Part shown: positions 30,588 through 41,139 of the stretch, piece by piece
Position numbering within the stretch: position 1 is the stretch's first letter
Layout: each line of letters opens with the position of its first letter
Assembly (NCBI GenBank): GCA_002025645.1
Contig: CP018783.1
Location: 434,001 to 498,000, forward strand
Reading direction: 5' to 3'
Length of the DNA: 64,000 bases
Origin: Curtobacterium pusillum
GTDB taxonomy: Bacteria > Actinomycetota > Actinomycetes > Actinomycetales > Microbacteriaceae
The notes under the pieces: model-generated
Database searches by the model: none
The model's input: the letters and a program-made list of their open reading frames with translations, nothing else
Told to the model about the DNA's origin: nothing
Position numbers and translations under genes: made by a program

Positions 30588-31559
30588 TCAGTAGGCGGCG
30601 ACCGCTGCGGCTGCGAAGTCGCGGACGGCGGCACGCGCCGCCGGCGGGTCGAGCACGACCGCACGCCCGGGCAGGCCGGCGACCAGGCGCACCACGCCGT
30701 CGAACCCGTTCGACGCCGCGAGTCGGATGCGCACCCGTCCGTCGTCGTCTGGCGCGTCGGCGGTGTCGGCGAGGAAGTCCGCCACGAGCGGCAGCGACGA
30801 CGAGTCGAGCTCGACGGTGACGATGACGTCCTCGGCGGCCTGCTGGAACAGCGTGTCGGGGATCACCACGTCGTCGGTGGACTTCTCCGCCGCGCGGTCG
30901 TCGACCCGGACGGCCGACATCCGGTCGAGCCGGAACGTCCGGAGCGCCTGCCGGTCGAGGTCCCACGCGCGGAGGTACCAGTCGGTGTCGATCGACTCGA
31001 CGCGCAGCGGGTCGACCCGGCGCGGACCGCCCTGGGTGCGCGGACCGGCGTACTCGAACGCGAGCCCGCGGCCGTCGGCCATGGCTCGGCGGATCGTGGC
31101 GAGGGCGACGTCGTGCAGGTCCTGGCCGACGGCGACGTTCGCCGCCGCTCCCCCGGCACCGCGGGAGAGCTTCGCCATCAGGGCGCGGATCGCATCGCGG
31201 TCGGCGGCCTCCGGGAGCGCCGACAGGTACTGCAGGCCGGCGATGAGGGCCGAGGCCTCGCGGGCGGAGAGCCGGGGCGAGTCGTCGATCGCGACGAGGT
31301 TCGTCAGGACGATCATGTCGTTCTGGTCGAAGTCGTCCCACGCGATGTCGAACAGGTCGCCGTGCTGGTACTGCATCGTCTCGCCGGGGACACCGGACAC
31401 CGCGATGAGCTCGACGGCACGGCGGATCCGGGTCTCGGGCACGCCGAAGTGGCGGGCGGCCTCGGCCACGGAGACACGCTCCCGGTCGATCAGGTACGGG
31501 ACGAGGGCCAGCAGGAACGCGAGCTTGTCCTGCGCCTGGAGCGGTTGCTGCTCAGCCAC
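30588..31559 (-). CDS. pafC: WYL-domain transcriptional regulator PafC
   Basis: 323 residues: N-terminal winged HTH (LIDRERVSVAEAARHFGVPE), the WYL domain with DWYLRAWDLDRQALRTFRLDRM (about 187-208), and the C-terminal WCX extension. With PafB it forms the activator of the RecA/LexA-independent DNA-damage response described in mycobacteria, sensing single-stranded DNA through WYL. GTG at 31559 overlaps the pafB end by 8 nt. In this window no pup or proteasome gene is adjacent, as expected for Microbacteriaceae lacking that system. Confidence 0.93.
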   Translation of the reverse strand: MAEQQPLQAQDKLAFLLALVPYLIDRERVSVAEAARHFGVPETRIRRAVELIAVSGVPGETMQYQHGDLFDIAWDDFDQNDMIVLTNLVAIDDSPRLSAREASALIAGLQYLSALPEAADRDAIRALMAKLSRGAGGAAANVAVGQDLHDVALATIRRAMADGRGLAFEYAGPRTQGGPRRVDPLRVESIDTDWYLRAWDLDRQALRTFRLDRMSAVRVDDRAAEKSTDDVVIPDTLFQQAAEDVIVTVELDSSSLPLVADFLADTADAPDDDGRVRIRLAASNGFDGVVRLVAGLPGRAVVLDPPAARAAVRDFAAAAVAAY

Positions 31560-32574
31560 GGTCCGTCCCTTCGTGGTCGGCGACGAGTGCGCGGAGGCGC
31601 GCGATCACGCGGTCGCGCAGGTCGGCCGGCTCGAGCACCTGGACCTCCGGCCCGAAGGCGGCGAGTTCCTCGGCGAGGATCTGCGGGTCGACGTGGTGCA
31701 GGACGAGCACGCCATCGTCGTCGGTCTCGGTGTCCCGGCGGCGCGCGAGGCGTCGTTCGGCGTCGGACCCCGGTGCGACCCGGATCCGCGCGGTGCGGGC
31801 GCCCCAGATGCGCTCGAGCTCGGTGAGCGTGCGCTCCCCGGCGCCGGCGGGTGCCGGGTGCTGTCCGACCTCGTACTGGGTGACCGGTCCGACGATCCGC
31901 GAGAGCAGGTAGTTCTTGTCCGTGCCGCTGGCGAACTCGTGCGCCGCGAGCATCCACCGGCCGCCGTGCTGGACCAGCGCGAGGGGTGCCACCTGCCGCC
32001 GTCGGGCCTCGTGCTGGCCGGGCGTGATGTAGTCGAACCGGACCGCCGCCGCACGGTCGAGCGCGGCCCGGAGGGGCTCGAACGCGACGTCCCGGGCCCG
32101 GAGGCGCGGGGCGTAGGCGTCCACGCCGAGCGCACCGGCGCCCTCGTCGTCCTCCGACCCGGCCGAACGGACCTTGAGGAGCCCCCGGCGGGAGTCCGCG
32201 GAGAGCGCGCCCTCGCGCCACGCCATCGCCGCGAGCGACAGCAGCGCGGACTCGTCCGGCGTGAAGCGGACGTCGACGGGCAGGTCGTACTCGCCCTTCG
32301 GGATCCGGTACCGCAGCGTCTGGTTGTTGCCGGCGGCACCCGGGGTCTCGATCGTCTCGAGCGGGATGCCGAGCTCGCGGACGTCGTCCTTGTCACGCTC
32401 GAACTGGCGCTCCAGCGAGGCGTTGTCGCCGCCGGTCGTGAACCGCTGGCGGTAGCCCTGCACGTTCGCGAGGATCTCGGACTTCGTCAGCCCGGACTCC
32501 GTCGAGAGCAGCGCGAGCACCAGGCTGAACAGCCGTTCCTCGGCAGGCACACGGGGCACACGGGTCGCTGGCAC
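31552..32574 (-). CDS. pafB: WYL-domain transcriptional regulator PafB
   Basis: 340 residues. HTH near the N-terminus (RLFSLVLALLSTESGLTKSE, ERDKDDVRELGIPLETI). The WYL domain contains the HGGRWMLAAHEFASGTDKNY region (Trp-Met-Leu here instead of strict WYL), then the WCX region. Partner of PafC and coupled to it. GTG at 32574 is preceded by TAGGAT (32581-32586) at 6 nt, so the mRNA is very likely leaderless. Confidence 0.93.
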   Translation of the reverse strand: MPATRVPRVPAEERLFSLVLALLSTESGLTKSEILANVQGYRQRFTTGGDNASLERQFERDKDDVRELGIPLETIETPGAAGNNQTLRYRIPKGEYDLPVDVRFTPDESALLSLAAMAWREGALSADSRRGLLKVRSAGSEDDEGAGALGVDAYAPRLRARDVAFEPLRAALDRAAAVRFDYITPGQHEARRRQVAPLALVQHGGRWMLAAHEFASGTDKNYLLSRIVGPVTQYEVGQHPAPAGAGERTLTELERIWGARTARIRVAPGSDAERRLARRRDTETDDDGVLVLHHVDPQILAEELAAFGPEVQVLEPADLRDRVIARLRALVADHEGTDRG

Positions 32575-32645
32575 GAGCCGATCCTACGGCAGCGCGGGTG
32601 CACCGAAGTGCACCCGCGCCGTGGTCCGTGGACGGTCGGTCGAGG

Positions 32646-33575
32646 TCAGCTCGAGACCTTCCCGAGGACGTCGATCACGTACGCGTAGGCGGTGCCCTGC
32701 TGGTGCACGATCGCGAGCACCTGGTCGCCGACACGGTGTCCGACGATGGCGTTCCGGACACCCTCGGCGACCTGGCCCTTGGCGAGCGGCACGGTCTGCG
32801 CACCCGAGCCGTCGGTCCAGCTGGAGCCGGCGACGGTCGCGTCCGCGCCGTCCGTGCCCCACGCGACGGCGGTGTACTTGATGAGCGCGGTGTCCTTGGC
32901 GGTCAGTTCCGCACCGGAGCCCTTGCGGAGCAGGTGGGTCTCGTCGGAGGACGGCGCCTTCCACGACGGGATCGTGATGCCGGGGGCACCGGACGGCGCG
33001 AGCACCACGGCGGGCATCTTGTCACCCGCGAGCTGCGGCGTCCCGGTGGCGCGGGCGTCGAAGGCCTTCTTGACGTCGATGACCGCGATGACCGCGTCCT
33101 CGGTCTTCTTCGAGCTCGTGCCCGTGTCGCCGGTGCTGCCGGAGCTCAGCGCGCTCTTCGGCAGCGCGACGGCCAGGCGGTCGCCCACGTGCGCGCACTC
33201 GAGTGCGGCACCGAGGGCACCGTAGTTGTCGGCACCGGCGGTGATCGGGGCGGTCTGTCCGGAGTACCCGCTCGTCTGTGCGACCTCGCCCGTGGCGCCG
33301 TCGACCAGGGTGTACTCGATGACGACGGGGGTGCCGTCCTCGATCTCGCGCCCGTCGCCGGTCTTCAGCACGGAGACCTGCGTCCCCTTCGTGGTGAGGC
33401 CGCTCGGGACGGAGACCTTCGGCTCCTTGCCGAACGAACCGGTGGCGGTCACCGCCTCGGACGCGGCGCCGGGAGCAGCACAGCTCGACGGCGTCGTGCC
33501 GGCCCCGCTGGACGCGCACCCGGTGAGTGCTGCGGCGAGGCCGATGGTGACCAGGAGTGCGGGGATGGTGCGCAC
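32646..33575 (-). CDS. FKBP-type peptidyl-prolyl isomerase lipoprotein
   Basis: 309 residues. Signal peptide with lipobox (LLVTIGLAAALTGCASSG, lipidated Cys about 20), so it is anchored outside the membrane. Two FKBP-like domains: one around GREIEDGTPVVIEYTLVD through CAHVGDRLAVALP, and a C-terminal one with PLAKGQVAEGVRNAIVGHRV and VIDVLGKV. Assists folding of exported proteins. GTG start with GAGGG close upstream. Located 70 bp upstream of pafB and transcribed in the same direction. Confidence 0.93.
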   Translation of the reverse strand: MRTIPALLVTIGLAAALTGCASSGAGTTPSSCAAPGAASEAVTATGSFGKEPKVSVPSGLTTKGTQVSVLKTGDGREIEDGTPVVIEYTLVDGATGEVAQTSGYSGQTAPITAGADNYGALGAALECAHVGDRLAVALPKSALSSGSTGDTGTSSKKTEDAVIAVIDVKKAFDARATGTPQLAGDKMPAVVLAPSGAPGITIPSWKAPSSDETHLLRKGSGAELTAKDTALIKYTAVAWGTDGADATVAGSSWTDGSGAQTVPLAKGQVAEGVRNAIVGHRVGDQVLAIVHQQGTAYAYVIDVLGKVSS

Positions 33576-33618
33576 GGACCCTCTTTCCGTTCGATGCAGG
33601 ACGGGCACGTCGCGTAGC

Positions 33619-35396
<1,778 letters not shown>

Positions 35397-35556
35397 GGGC
35401 GACGAGTCTACCGGGGCGGTCCGACGCGCTTTCCGCTCAGCGCGGACGGGCGGGCGTGGGGAACGCCGACAGCCCTATCCTTGTTGCCTGAATCGTGTCC
35501 GGCCGAGTGCGGCCTGCGCCGCTCCCGCCCCGCTCCACCACCAGGAGGTCCCGTCC

Positions 35557-36486
35557 GTGCCACAGCACTCCCCCTTCAGTGACGGACGACTGCTCGTCGT
35601 CGCGTTCGAGGGCTGGAACGACGCCGGAGAAGCGGCGAGCGGTCTCGCCAGGCGCATCGTCGAGTCGCTCGAACTCGACGAGCTCCGTGAGCTCGACGGC
35701 GAGCGGTACGTCGACTACCAGTTCAACCGTCCGAACGTCGGCACCGACGAGAACGGCGGCCGCGGCGTCCAGTGGCCCCGCATCGTCCTGCACGGCCCCG
35801 GCGCCGAGGGACGGCCCGTGATCGGCGCGACCGGCTCCCCCACCGAGCGTGACGTCTTCGTGCTCGTCGGACCGGAGCCCTCGCGCACCTGGCGGGGCTT
35901 CTGCGCCGAGATCATCGACCTCGCCGACGTCTACTCCATCGACGCCGTGGTCTTCGTCGGCGCGATGCTCGCCGACGTCCCGCACACCCGACCGATCTCG
36001 GTCTTCGTGTCGAGCGAGAACGCCGGCGTGCGTGCCGCGTTCGACGTCGACCGCTCCTCGTACGAGGGACCGACGGGCATCCTCGGGGTGCTCGCCGACG
36101 CCATGGACAAGGCCGGCCTGACCACCCTGTCGCTCTGGGCCTCGGTGCCGCACTACGTGCACAACTCGCCGTCGCCCAAGGCCACCCTCTCGCTGCTCGA
36201 CAAGATCGAGGAGCTCACCGACGTCACCGTGCCGCGCGGGTCGCTGCTCGACGACGCGACCGAGTGGGAGGAGGGCATCGACGCCCTCGCGGCCGACGAC
36301 GAGGACATGGCGTCCTACATCGGCCAGCTCGAGCAGGCACGTGACACGGTCGACTCGCCCGAGGCGTCCGGCGACGCCATCGCGCAGGAGTTCGAGCAGT
36401 ACCTGCGTCGTCGGGAGCGCAAGGACGGCAAGGACGGCGGCACGGCCGGCGGCGAGGGGTTCCGTCCGCCGCAGCCGCCGCAGTAG
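35557..36486 (+). CDS. PAC2-family protein (proteasome-assembly-chaperone fold)
   Basis: 309 residues. GRLLVVAFEGWNDAGEAASG at the N-terminus, then LVGPEPSRTWRGFC, VFVGAMLADVPHTRP and SLWASVPHYVHNSPSPKATL are signatures of the actinobacterial PAC2 family. The function is unknown, although the fold is shared with eukaryotic proteasome chaperones. GTG 35557 has AGGAGG at an 8-nt gap; earlier in-frame starts would run into the divergent HAD promoter. A perfect 48-bp palindrome follows the stop. Confidence 0.93.
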   Translation: MPQHSPFSDGRLLVVAFEGWNDAGEAASGLARRIVESLELDELRELDGERYVDYQFNRPNVGTDENGGRGVQWPRIVLHGPGAEGRPVIGATGSPTERDVFVLVGPEPSRTWRGFCAEIIDLADVYSIDAVVFVGAMLADVPHTRPISVFVSSENAGVRAAFDVDRSSYEGPTGILGVLADAMDKAGLTTLSLWASVPHYVHNSPSPKATLSLLDKIEELTDVTVPRGSLLDDATEWEEGIDALAADDEDMASYIGQLEQARDTVDSPEASGDAIAQEFEQYLRRRERKDGKDGGTAGGEGFRPPQPPQ

Positions 36487-36498
36487 ACGCACCCCACG

Positions 36499-36546
36499 GA
36501 CGGACTGGAGGCGCGGTGCCAGCTGGCACCGCGCCTCCAGTCCGTC
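36499..36546. repeat. Perfect 48-bp palindrome of the CTGGAGGCGCGG family
   Basis: Every base from 36499 to 36546 pairs around the centre GCCAGCTGGC, with 24-bp arms and no loop. It lies 12 bp after the PAC2 stop and likely terminates it. Nearly the same palindrome occurs at 41081-41126. Confidence 0.85.
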
Positions 36547-36638
36547 GGTGGGTCGCTTCGGGCGCGGGGCGCTCCCGACCAGTCCCGCCCCGCGAGGTCG
36601 CGGAACGTGCCGCCCGTACTCCGTCCGCACGACATTTC

Positions 36639-36702
36639 GTGCGACCTCGGCGACGCGCACGCGGCGCGCCGTGCGACCCCGGCGACACGCACGCGGCGCG
36701 CC
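36639..36702. repeat. Two tandem 32-bp units
   Basis: Units at 36639-36670 and 36671-36702 both start GTGCGACC and end GCACGCGGCGCGCC, differing at two positions. A third partial copy (GTGCGACC) follows at 36703. They sit just downstream of mshC. No gene is visible in 36487-36734. Confidence 0.65.
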
Positions 36703-36734
36703 GTGCGACCACGCGCCGGGACGCGGGCCGCGCG

Positions 36735-37979
36735 TCAGCCCAGGCGGATGCCGAGCAGGGCGTCGACCAGGTCGACGAGCTCCGGCGTCACCGCGGTGCC
36801 ACCGGCGATCGCCGTGTCGACGGCCGCGACCGCACCGGGCGTGTCGAGGTCGTCCGCGACGCGGGCACGGACCCGCGCGACCACCTCGGCGGCGTCGTCC
36901 GCGTGCCCGGCGTCGGCACCGGACGCCCACGCGTCCCAGGTCGCCAGTCGCGTCACGGCACTGGCGAGCTCGGAGTCGAACCACTCCCAGTCGTCGGAGT
37001 ACTTGTGCGACAGCAGCGCGAGCCGGATCGCCCGTGGATCGGCGCCGTCGTCGAGCAGCCCCCGCACCGTGACGAGGTTGCCGAGCGACTTCGAGATCTT
37101 CTCGCCCCGGTAGGCGATCATCCCGGTGTGCACGTAGGCGTTCGCGAGGGGCTGGTGCGCGAGCGCGGCGGCGTGCCCTGCGCTCATCTCGTGGTGTGGG
37201 AAGACGAGGTCGCTGCCGCCGCCCTGCACGCTGATCGGCAGGCCGAGACGGTCGCCGGCGATGACGCTGCACTCGATGTGCCAGCCCGGGCGTCCGGCGC
37301 CGAGGACCGTGTCCCAGCTCGGCTCACCCGCACGGGCCGCGCGCCAGAGCAGCGGGTCGAGGGGGTCGCGCTTGCCGGGACGGTCCGGGTCGCCACCACG
37401 CTCGCCGGCCAGCCGCAGCATCGTCTCGCGGTCGAGGCCGCTCTCGTCCCCGAGGGACCACGCCTCGGTCGGACGGTTCACGTCGAAGTAGACGTCGTCG
37501 CCCTCGGAGTCCGCGGTCGGGACGTCGTAGGCGTAGCCGGTCTCCTGCAGGAAGGCGACCGCCTCGGCGACCCGCTCGACCTCGTCGGTGACCGCCACGT
37601 AGTCGTCCGGCGGCAGGACGCGGAGCGCTTCCATGTCGCGGCGGAACAACTCGATCTGCGACGCCGCGAGGTCGCGCCAGTCGACGCCGTCACGGGCAGC
37701 ACGCTCGAGCAGCGGGTCGTCGACGTCGGTGGTGTTCTGCGCGTACTCGACCTCGAACCCCGCGTCGCGCCAGACCCGCCCGAGCGTGTCGAACGCCAGG
37801 TAGGTGGCCGCGTGCCCGAGGTGGGTGGCGTCGTACGGAGTGATGCCGCACACGTAGAGCGCGGCACGTTCCTCACCGCCCGTCGGGTCGACGGGCTTGC
37901 CGGTCGCCGTGTCGTGCACGACGGGTCGGGGCGCGGAACCGGGGACTTCGGGGACGGACGGGACCTGCCAGGCCCTCAC
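36735..37979 (-). CDS. mshC: Cysteine--1-D-myo-inosityl 2-amino-2-deoxy-alpha-D-glucopyranoside ligase MshC
   Basis: 414 residues. ATP-dependent ligation of cysteine to GlcN-Ins in mycothiol synthesis. A CysRS-like class I fold: zinc ligand C44 in [18 protein letters not shown] (HIGH motif, 52-60), WHIECS (C237), PHHE (H262) and EKISKSLG (KMSKS, 294-298). The N-terminal [12 protein letters not shown] segment and lack of a tRNA anticodon domain separate it from CysS. GTG at 37979 overlaps the uppP stop by 4 nt. Its presence shows a mycothiol-using actinobacterium. Confidence 0.97.
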   Translation of the reverse strand: MRAWQVPSVPEVPGSAPRPVVHDTATGKPVDPTGGEERAALYVCGITPYDATHLGHAATYLAFDTLGRVWRDAGFEVEYAQNTTDVDDPLLERAARDGVDWRDLAASQIELFRRDMEALRVLPPDDYVAVTDEVERVAEAVAFLQETGYAYDVPTADSEGDDVYFDVNRPTEAWSLGDESGLDRETMLRLAGERGGDPDRPGKRDPLDPLLWRAARAGEPSWDTVLGAGRPGWHIECSVIAGDRLGLPISVQGGGSDLVFPHHEMSAGHAAALAHQPLANAYVHTGMIAYRGEKISKSLGNLVTVRGLLDDGADPRAIRLALLSHKYSDDWEWFDSELASAVTRLATWDAWASGADAGHADDAAEVVARVRARVADDLDTPGAVAAVDTAIAGGTAVTPELVDLVDALLGIRLG

Positions 37980-38806
37980 GGCTGGATCACTCCGAGCGAC
38001 AACAACACGAGGAGAACGATACCGAGTGCGATGCGGTAGACGACGAACGGCATGAAGCTGCGCTTGCTGATGTAGTTCATGAACGCCGCGATCACCACGA
38101 AGCCGACGACGAACGCCACGACCGTCGCGATCAGCGTGTCCGCGATGCCGAACGGTGCTCCGGTGTCCCCGAGGCTCGTCGCGGCCTCGTACAGGCCGGA
38201 CAGGAACACCGCGGGCACGGCCAGCAGGAACGCGAAGCGCGCAGCCGCCGGACGGGTGTAGCCGAGCGCGAGCCCCATCGACACGGTCGCCCCGGAGCGC
38301 GAGACGCCGGGCACGAGTGCGAGCATCTGCGCGAGGCCGATCAGGATGCCGCCGCCGAAGGTCATGTGCTCGATGCGCCGGACCTTCTTGCCGACGACGT
38401 CGAGCACTCCCAGCACGATGCCGAACACGATGAGGACGATCGCCACGATCCAGAGCGACCGGAACGTGGTCTCGATCGAGTCCTTCAGCAGGAGCCCGGC
38501 GATGCCGATCGGAATCGTCCCGAGGATCACGAGCCAGCCGAGGCGGACGTCGGGGTCACCCTTCGGGACGTCCCGCCGGAAGACGGAACGGAACCAACGC
38601 CCGATGATCCGGGTGATGTCCTTCCAGAAGTAGATCAGGACTGCCGTCTCGGTGCCGAGCTGGGTCACCGCGGTGAAGGCGGCACCCGGGTCCTTCGCGT
38701 CGGGCAGGAACAGCCCCACGATCCGGAGGTGTGCGCTCGACGACACGGGCAGGAACTCGGTGAGCCCCTGGACGAAGCCGAGGAAGATCGCCTCGAGGAT
38801 GTGCAT
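37976..38806 (-). CDS. uppP: Undecaprenyl-diphosphate phosphatase UppP (BacA)
   Basis: 276 residues, integral membrane enzyme that recycles undecaprenyl diphosphate to the monophosphate carrier and gives some bacitracin tolerance. Both active-site signatures are present: [16 protein letters not shown] (14-29) and [20 protein letters not shown] (about 163-182). Multiple hydrophobic helices follow throughout. ATG at 38806. Translationally coupled to mshC downstream. Confidence 0.97.
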   Translation of the reverse strand: MHILEAIFLGFVQGLTEFLPVSSSAHLRIVGLFLPDAKDPGAAFTAVTQLGTETAVLIYFWKDITRIIGRWFRSVFRRDVPKGDPDVRLGWLVILGTIPIGIAGLLLKDSIETTFRSLWIVAIVLIVFGIVLGVLDVVGKKVRRIEHMTFGGGILIGLAQMLALVPGVSRSGATVSMGLALGYTRPAAARFAFLLAVPAVFLSGLYEAATSLGDTGAPFGIADTLIATVVAFVVGFVVIAAFMNYISKRSFMPFVVYRIALGIVLLVLLSLGVIQP

Positions 38807-38867
38807 CGAGCGGGCCTTTCACAGGAGGTCGGTCAGGACACCGCCACGACGGCGACCATCCACAATA

Positions 38868-40184
38868 TCAGTACGTGGCGAGCAGGTCCCCGAGGACACG
38901 GCGCCCGAACGCGAGCGAGTCCAACGGCACGCGCTCGTCGACACCGTGGAACATCGCCGGGAAGTCCACGCCGGCCGGCAGCTGCAGCGGCACGAACCCG
39001 TAGCCCGCGATCCCGAGCGTCGACAACGCCTTGTTGTCCGTCCCGCCCGACAGCAGGTACGGCAGCACCGGCGCGCCCGGGTCGTGGCGGCCGAGGACGT
39101 CGCGCACGGCGTCGACCAGCGGGCCGCCGAAGTCCTGCTCCAACCCGATGTCGCGGAAGGACATCACGACCTCGACGTCGTCGCCGGCGAGCTCCCGCAC
39201 GCGGGCGAGCACGGACTCCTCGTCGCCCGGGAGGCAGCGGATGTCGACGAGCGCCTCGGCCTGGTCCGGGATGACGTTGTGCTTGTACCCGGCGTTGAGC
39301 ACCGTCGGGTTCGACGTCGTGTGCAGGGCCGCGTGGATGAACCGCGAGGCCGACCCCGTCGCGAGGGCGACCTCGTCCGGACCGGTCACCGTCGGGTCCA
39401 CCCCGAGGAACCGGGCGACCTCGGCCACCATCGCGTCCGTCGTCGCCGACAGGCGGACCGGCCACTCCTCGCTGCCGATGCGGGCCACCGCCGCAGCGAG
39501 CTTCGTCACCGCGTTGTCGCGGATCACGTGCGAGCCGTGCGCCGCCGTCCCCTTCGCGACGAGCTTGATCCACATCAGGGCCTTCTCGCCGGTCTGCAGC
39601 AGGTACGCCCGACGGTCGCCGAGCGTGATCGAGTAGCCACCGACCTCGCTGATCGCCGCACTGGCACCCGCGAAGACCTCGGGGTGGTGCTCGACGACGT
39701 GGTGCGAACCGAGGACGCCACCGGCTTCCTCGTCGGCGAAGTACGCGATCACGAGGTCGCGCTCCGGAGCACCCTGCTGTTCGATGACGTCGGCGAGGGA
39801 CGTCAGCATCATCGCGTCCATGTTCTTCATGTCGACCGCGCCGCGGCCCCAGAGCATGCCGTCCTTGACCTCGCCCCCGAACGGGTCGACCGACCAGTTC
39901 GCCGGGTCCGCCGGCACCACGTCGAGGTGCCCGTGCACGACCAGCGCGGGCTTGTCCCGGTTGCGCCCCGGCACCCGCGCCACGACGCTGACCCGGTCCG
40001 GCTCCGAACCGAACAGCTGCGGCTCGAGCCCGAGCGCCCGCAACTTCGCCTCGACGTAGTGCGCCGCCTCGGTCTCGCCGCGGGACTTCCCCTCGCCCCA
40101 GTTCGTCGTGTCGATGCGGATGAGGTCGCGTGCGATCGCAGCGGTCGTCTCGAGGTCGGTCACCGTCGCGTCCGGGTTCGTCAT
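38868..40184 (-). CDS. M20-family metallopeptidase/carboxypeptidase-like hydrolase
   Basis: 438 residues. Dinuclear zinc site: VVHGHLDVVPADPANW (His and catalytic Asp), WGRGAVDMKNMDAMM (bridging Asp) and AYFADEEAGG (general-base Glu-Glu). The dimerisation lid lies between about 200 and 315. Cleaves a dipeptide, acylated amino acid or similar; often annotated as M20/M25/M40 family or dipeptidase. ATG at 40184 with TAGCGT (40191-40196) 6 nt before it, hence a leaderless mRNA. Confidence 0.94.
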   Translation of the reverse strand: MTNPDATVTDLETTAAIARDLIRIDTTNWGEGKSRGETEAAHYVEAKLRALGLEPQLFGSEPDRVSVVARVPGRNRDKPALVVHGHLDVVPADPANWSVDPFGGEVKDGMLWGRGAVDMKNMDAMMLTSLADVIEQQGAPERDLVIAYFADEEAGGVLGSHHVVEHHPEVFAGASAAISEVGGYSITLGDRRAYLLQTGEKALMWIKLVAKGTAAHGSHVIRDNAVTKLAAAVARIGSEEWPVRLSATTDAMVAEVARFLGVDPTVTGPDEVALATGSASRFIHAALHTTSNPTVLNAGYKHNVIPDQAEALVDIRCLPGDEESVLARVRELAGDDVEVVMSFRDIGLEQDFGGPLVDAVRDVLGRHDPGAPVLPYLLSGGTDNKALSTLGIAGYGFVPLQLPAGVDFPAMFHGVDERVPLDSLAFGRRVLGDLLATY

Positions 40185-40345
40185 GACCCCACGCTACCGG
40201 TCGCCACCGACCCCGCCGGAGCCCGTGACTCCGCGGGACGCGCCCGGGATGCGCGGCCGTGTTCATCGTGCGTTCAGAGCCGTGCTAGTGTCTTCTCTCG
40301 GCAGGAACGCCGGGGAAAACCCGGGAAACAGACACCAGACACCCT

Positions 40346-40431
40346 GTCCGGGTGGCGGAATTGGTAGACGCGCTAGCTTGAGGTGCTAGTGCCCGTATTA
40401 GGGCGTGGGGGTTCAAGTCCCCCCTCGGACA
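40346..40431 (+). tRNA. tRNA-Leu (anticodon GAG)
   Basis: 86-nt tRNA. Acceptor stem GTCCGGG pairs with CTCGGAC (one G-U). The anticodon stem CTAGC/GCTAG holds the loop TTGAGGT, giving anticodon GAG, which reads CUC and CUU leucine codons. It has the long variable arm of type II tRNAs and T-arm GGGGGTTCAAGTCCCCC. The discriminator is A; CCA is not encoded. A terminator follows at 40441. Confidence 0.97.
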
Positions 40432-40440
40432 CGCGAAGTG

Positions 40441-40470
40441 AATGCCCCTGACCTTTCGGTCGGGGGCATT
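40441..40470 (+). terminator. Rho-independent terminator of tRNA-Leu
   Basis: AATGCCCCTGACC, TTTC loop, GGTCGGGGGCATT with one G-T pair, followed by TTCGCG. It begins 10 nt after the tRNA. Confidence 0.85.
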
Positions 40471-40471
40471 T

Positions 40472-41041
40472 CGCGTTCGTGCCTTCCCGGCGAGTGGCGC
40501 CGTCGCTCCGCTCGGGGCGCCACCGCCTCAGGCCGGTTCGCTGCGCTCACGGCCTCCCGCGGTCACCTCTGGAAGGTCGGGTCACCTCCGACGCTCTGCT
40601 CCGGTAGGTCGGGGGCCGCGGTGGGGGGGTGCGACATTGCGGCTGTCGATCGACGCGTACGATGTCGATACACGCGTGCGAACGGCCGTCGGGTCGACCT
40701 GGGAGACGGGCGGTGCGACAACTCCGATGTCGTACGACGCCGGAGTCGTCGCAGGGCCGCGGGTGCAACAGCTGCGACATTACCGCTGTCGATCGACGCG
40801 TGCGATGTCGGAACGTGCGCGTGCATGCGATGCGCGTGCATGCGTAGACACCGCGCGTGTCGATCGACGCGTGCGGTGTCGGGATACGCGTGCGAACGGC
40901 CGTCGGGTCGAGCCGGGAGGCGGGCGGTGCGACAACTCCGGTGTCGTACGACGTCGGAGTCGTCGCAGGGCCGCGGGTGCAACAGTTGCAGACGGCACGG
41001 AACGACAACTGCGCTGTCGTACGACGTCGGGGATGTCGTTC
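40472..41041. repeat. Gene-free array of repeated hairpin modules downstream of tRNA-Leu
   Basis: Two 127-bp units (40645-40771 and 40859-40985) align without gaps at about 90% identity. A partial unit begins at 40788. Each full unit carries a hairpin with arms GCGACAACTCCG / CGGAGTCGTCGC (40715-40752, 40929-40966) whose loop contains the palindrome GTCGTACGAC. GTCGTACGAC occurs at 40729, 40943 and 41016; GTCGATCGAC at 40645, 40788 and 40859. Between the units are near-palindromic GCATGCGATGCGCGTGCATGC-like runs. Before them, 40480-40610 holds ordinary imperfect inverted repeats. No frame here looks coding, and no integrase or recombinase is nearby. Confidence 0.8.
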
Positions 41042-41080
41042 CGGGTCGGCCGGGCAGCGTGCGTCCCAGCGCACCCACCA

Positions 41081-41126
41081 ACGGACTGGAGGCGCGGTGC
41101 CAGCTGGCACCGCGCCTCCAGGCCGT
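41081..41126. repeat. 46-bp palindrome of the CTGGAGGCGCGG family
   Basis: 41086-41121 is perfect and the outer 5 bp on each side continue with one mismatch, around the same GCCAGCTGGC centre as 36499-36546. It sits 14 bp beyond the ndh stop as a likely terminator. Confidence 0.85.
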
Positions 41127-41139
41127 CAGACGGTCGCGT

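Noticed and set aside
40560..41090. CRISPR-like array or coding gene downstream of tRNA-Leu
   Set aside because: Repeat units are 127 bp, only two or three copies, without regular short repeats or unique spacers, and no cas gene is near. Open frames across it are low-complexity Arg/Ser products of GC-rich DNA.
40346..41139. Integrated prophage or ICE at the tRNA-Leu gene
   Set aside because: No integrase, no second tRNA 3'-end copy seen within the window, and the next gene is core ndh. Only the repeat block remains as a possible scar.
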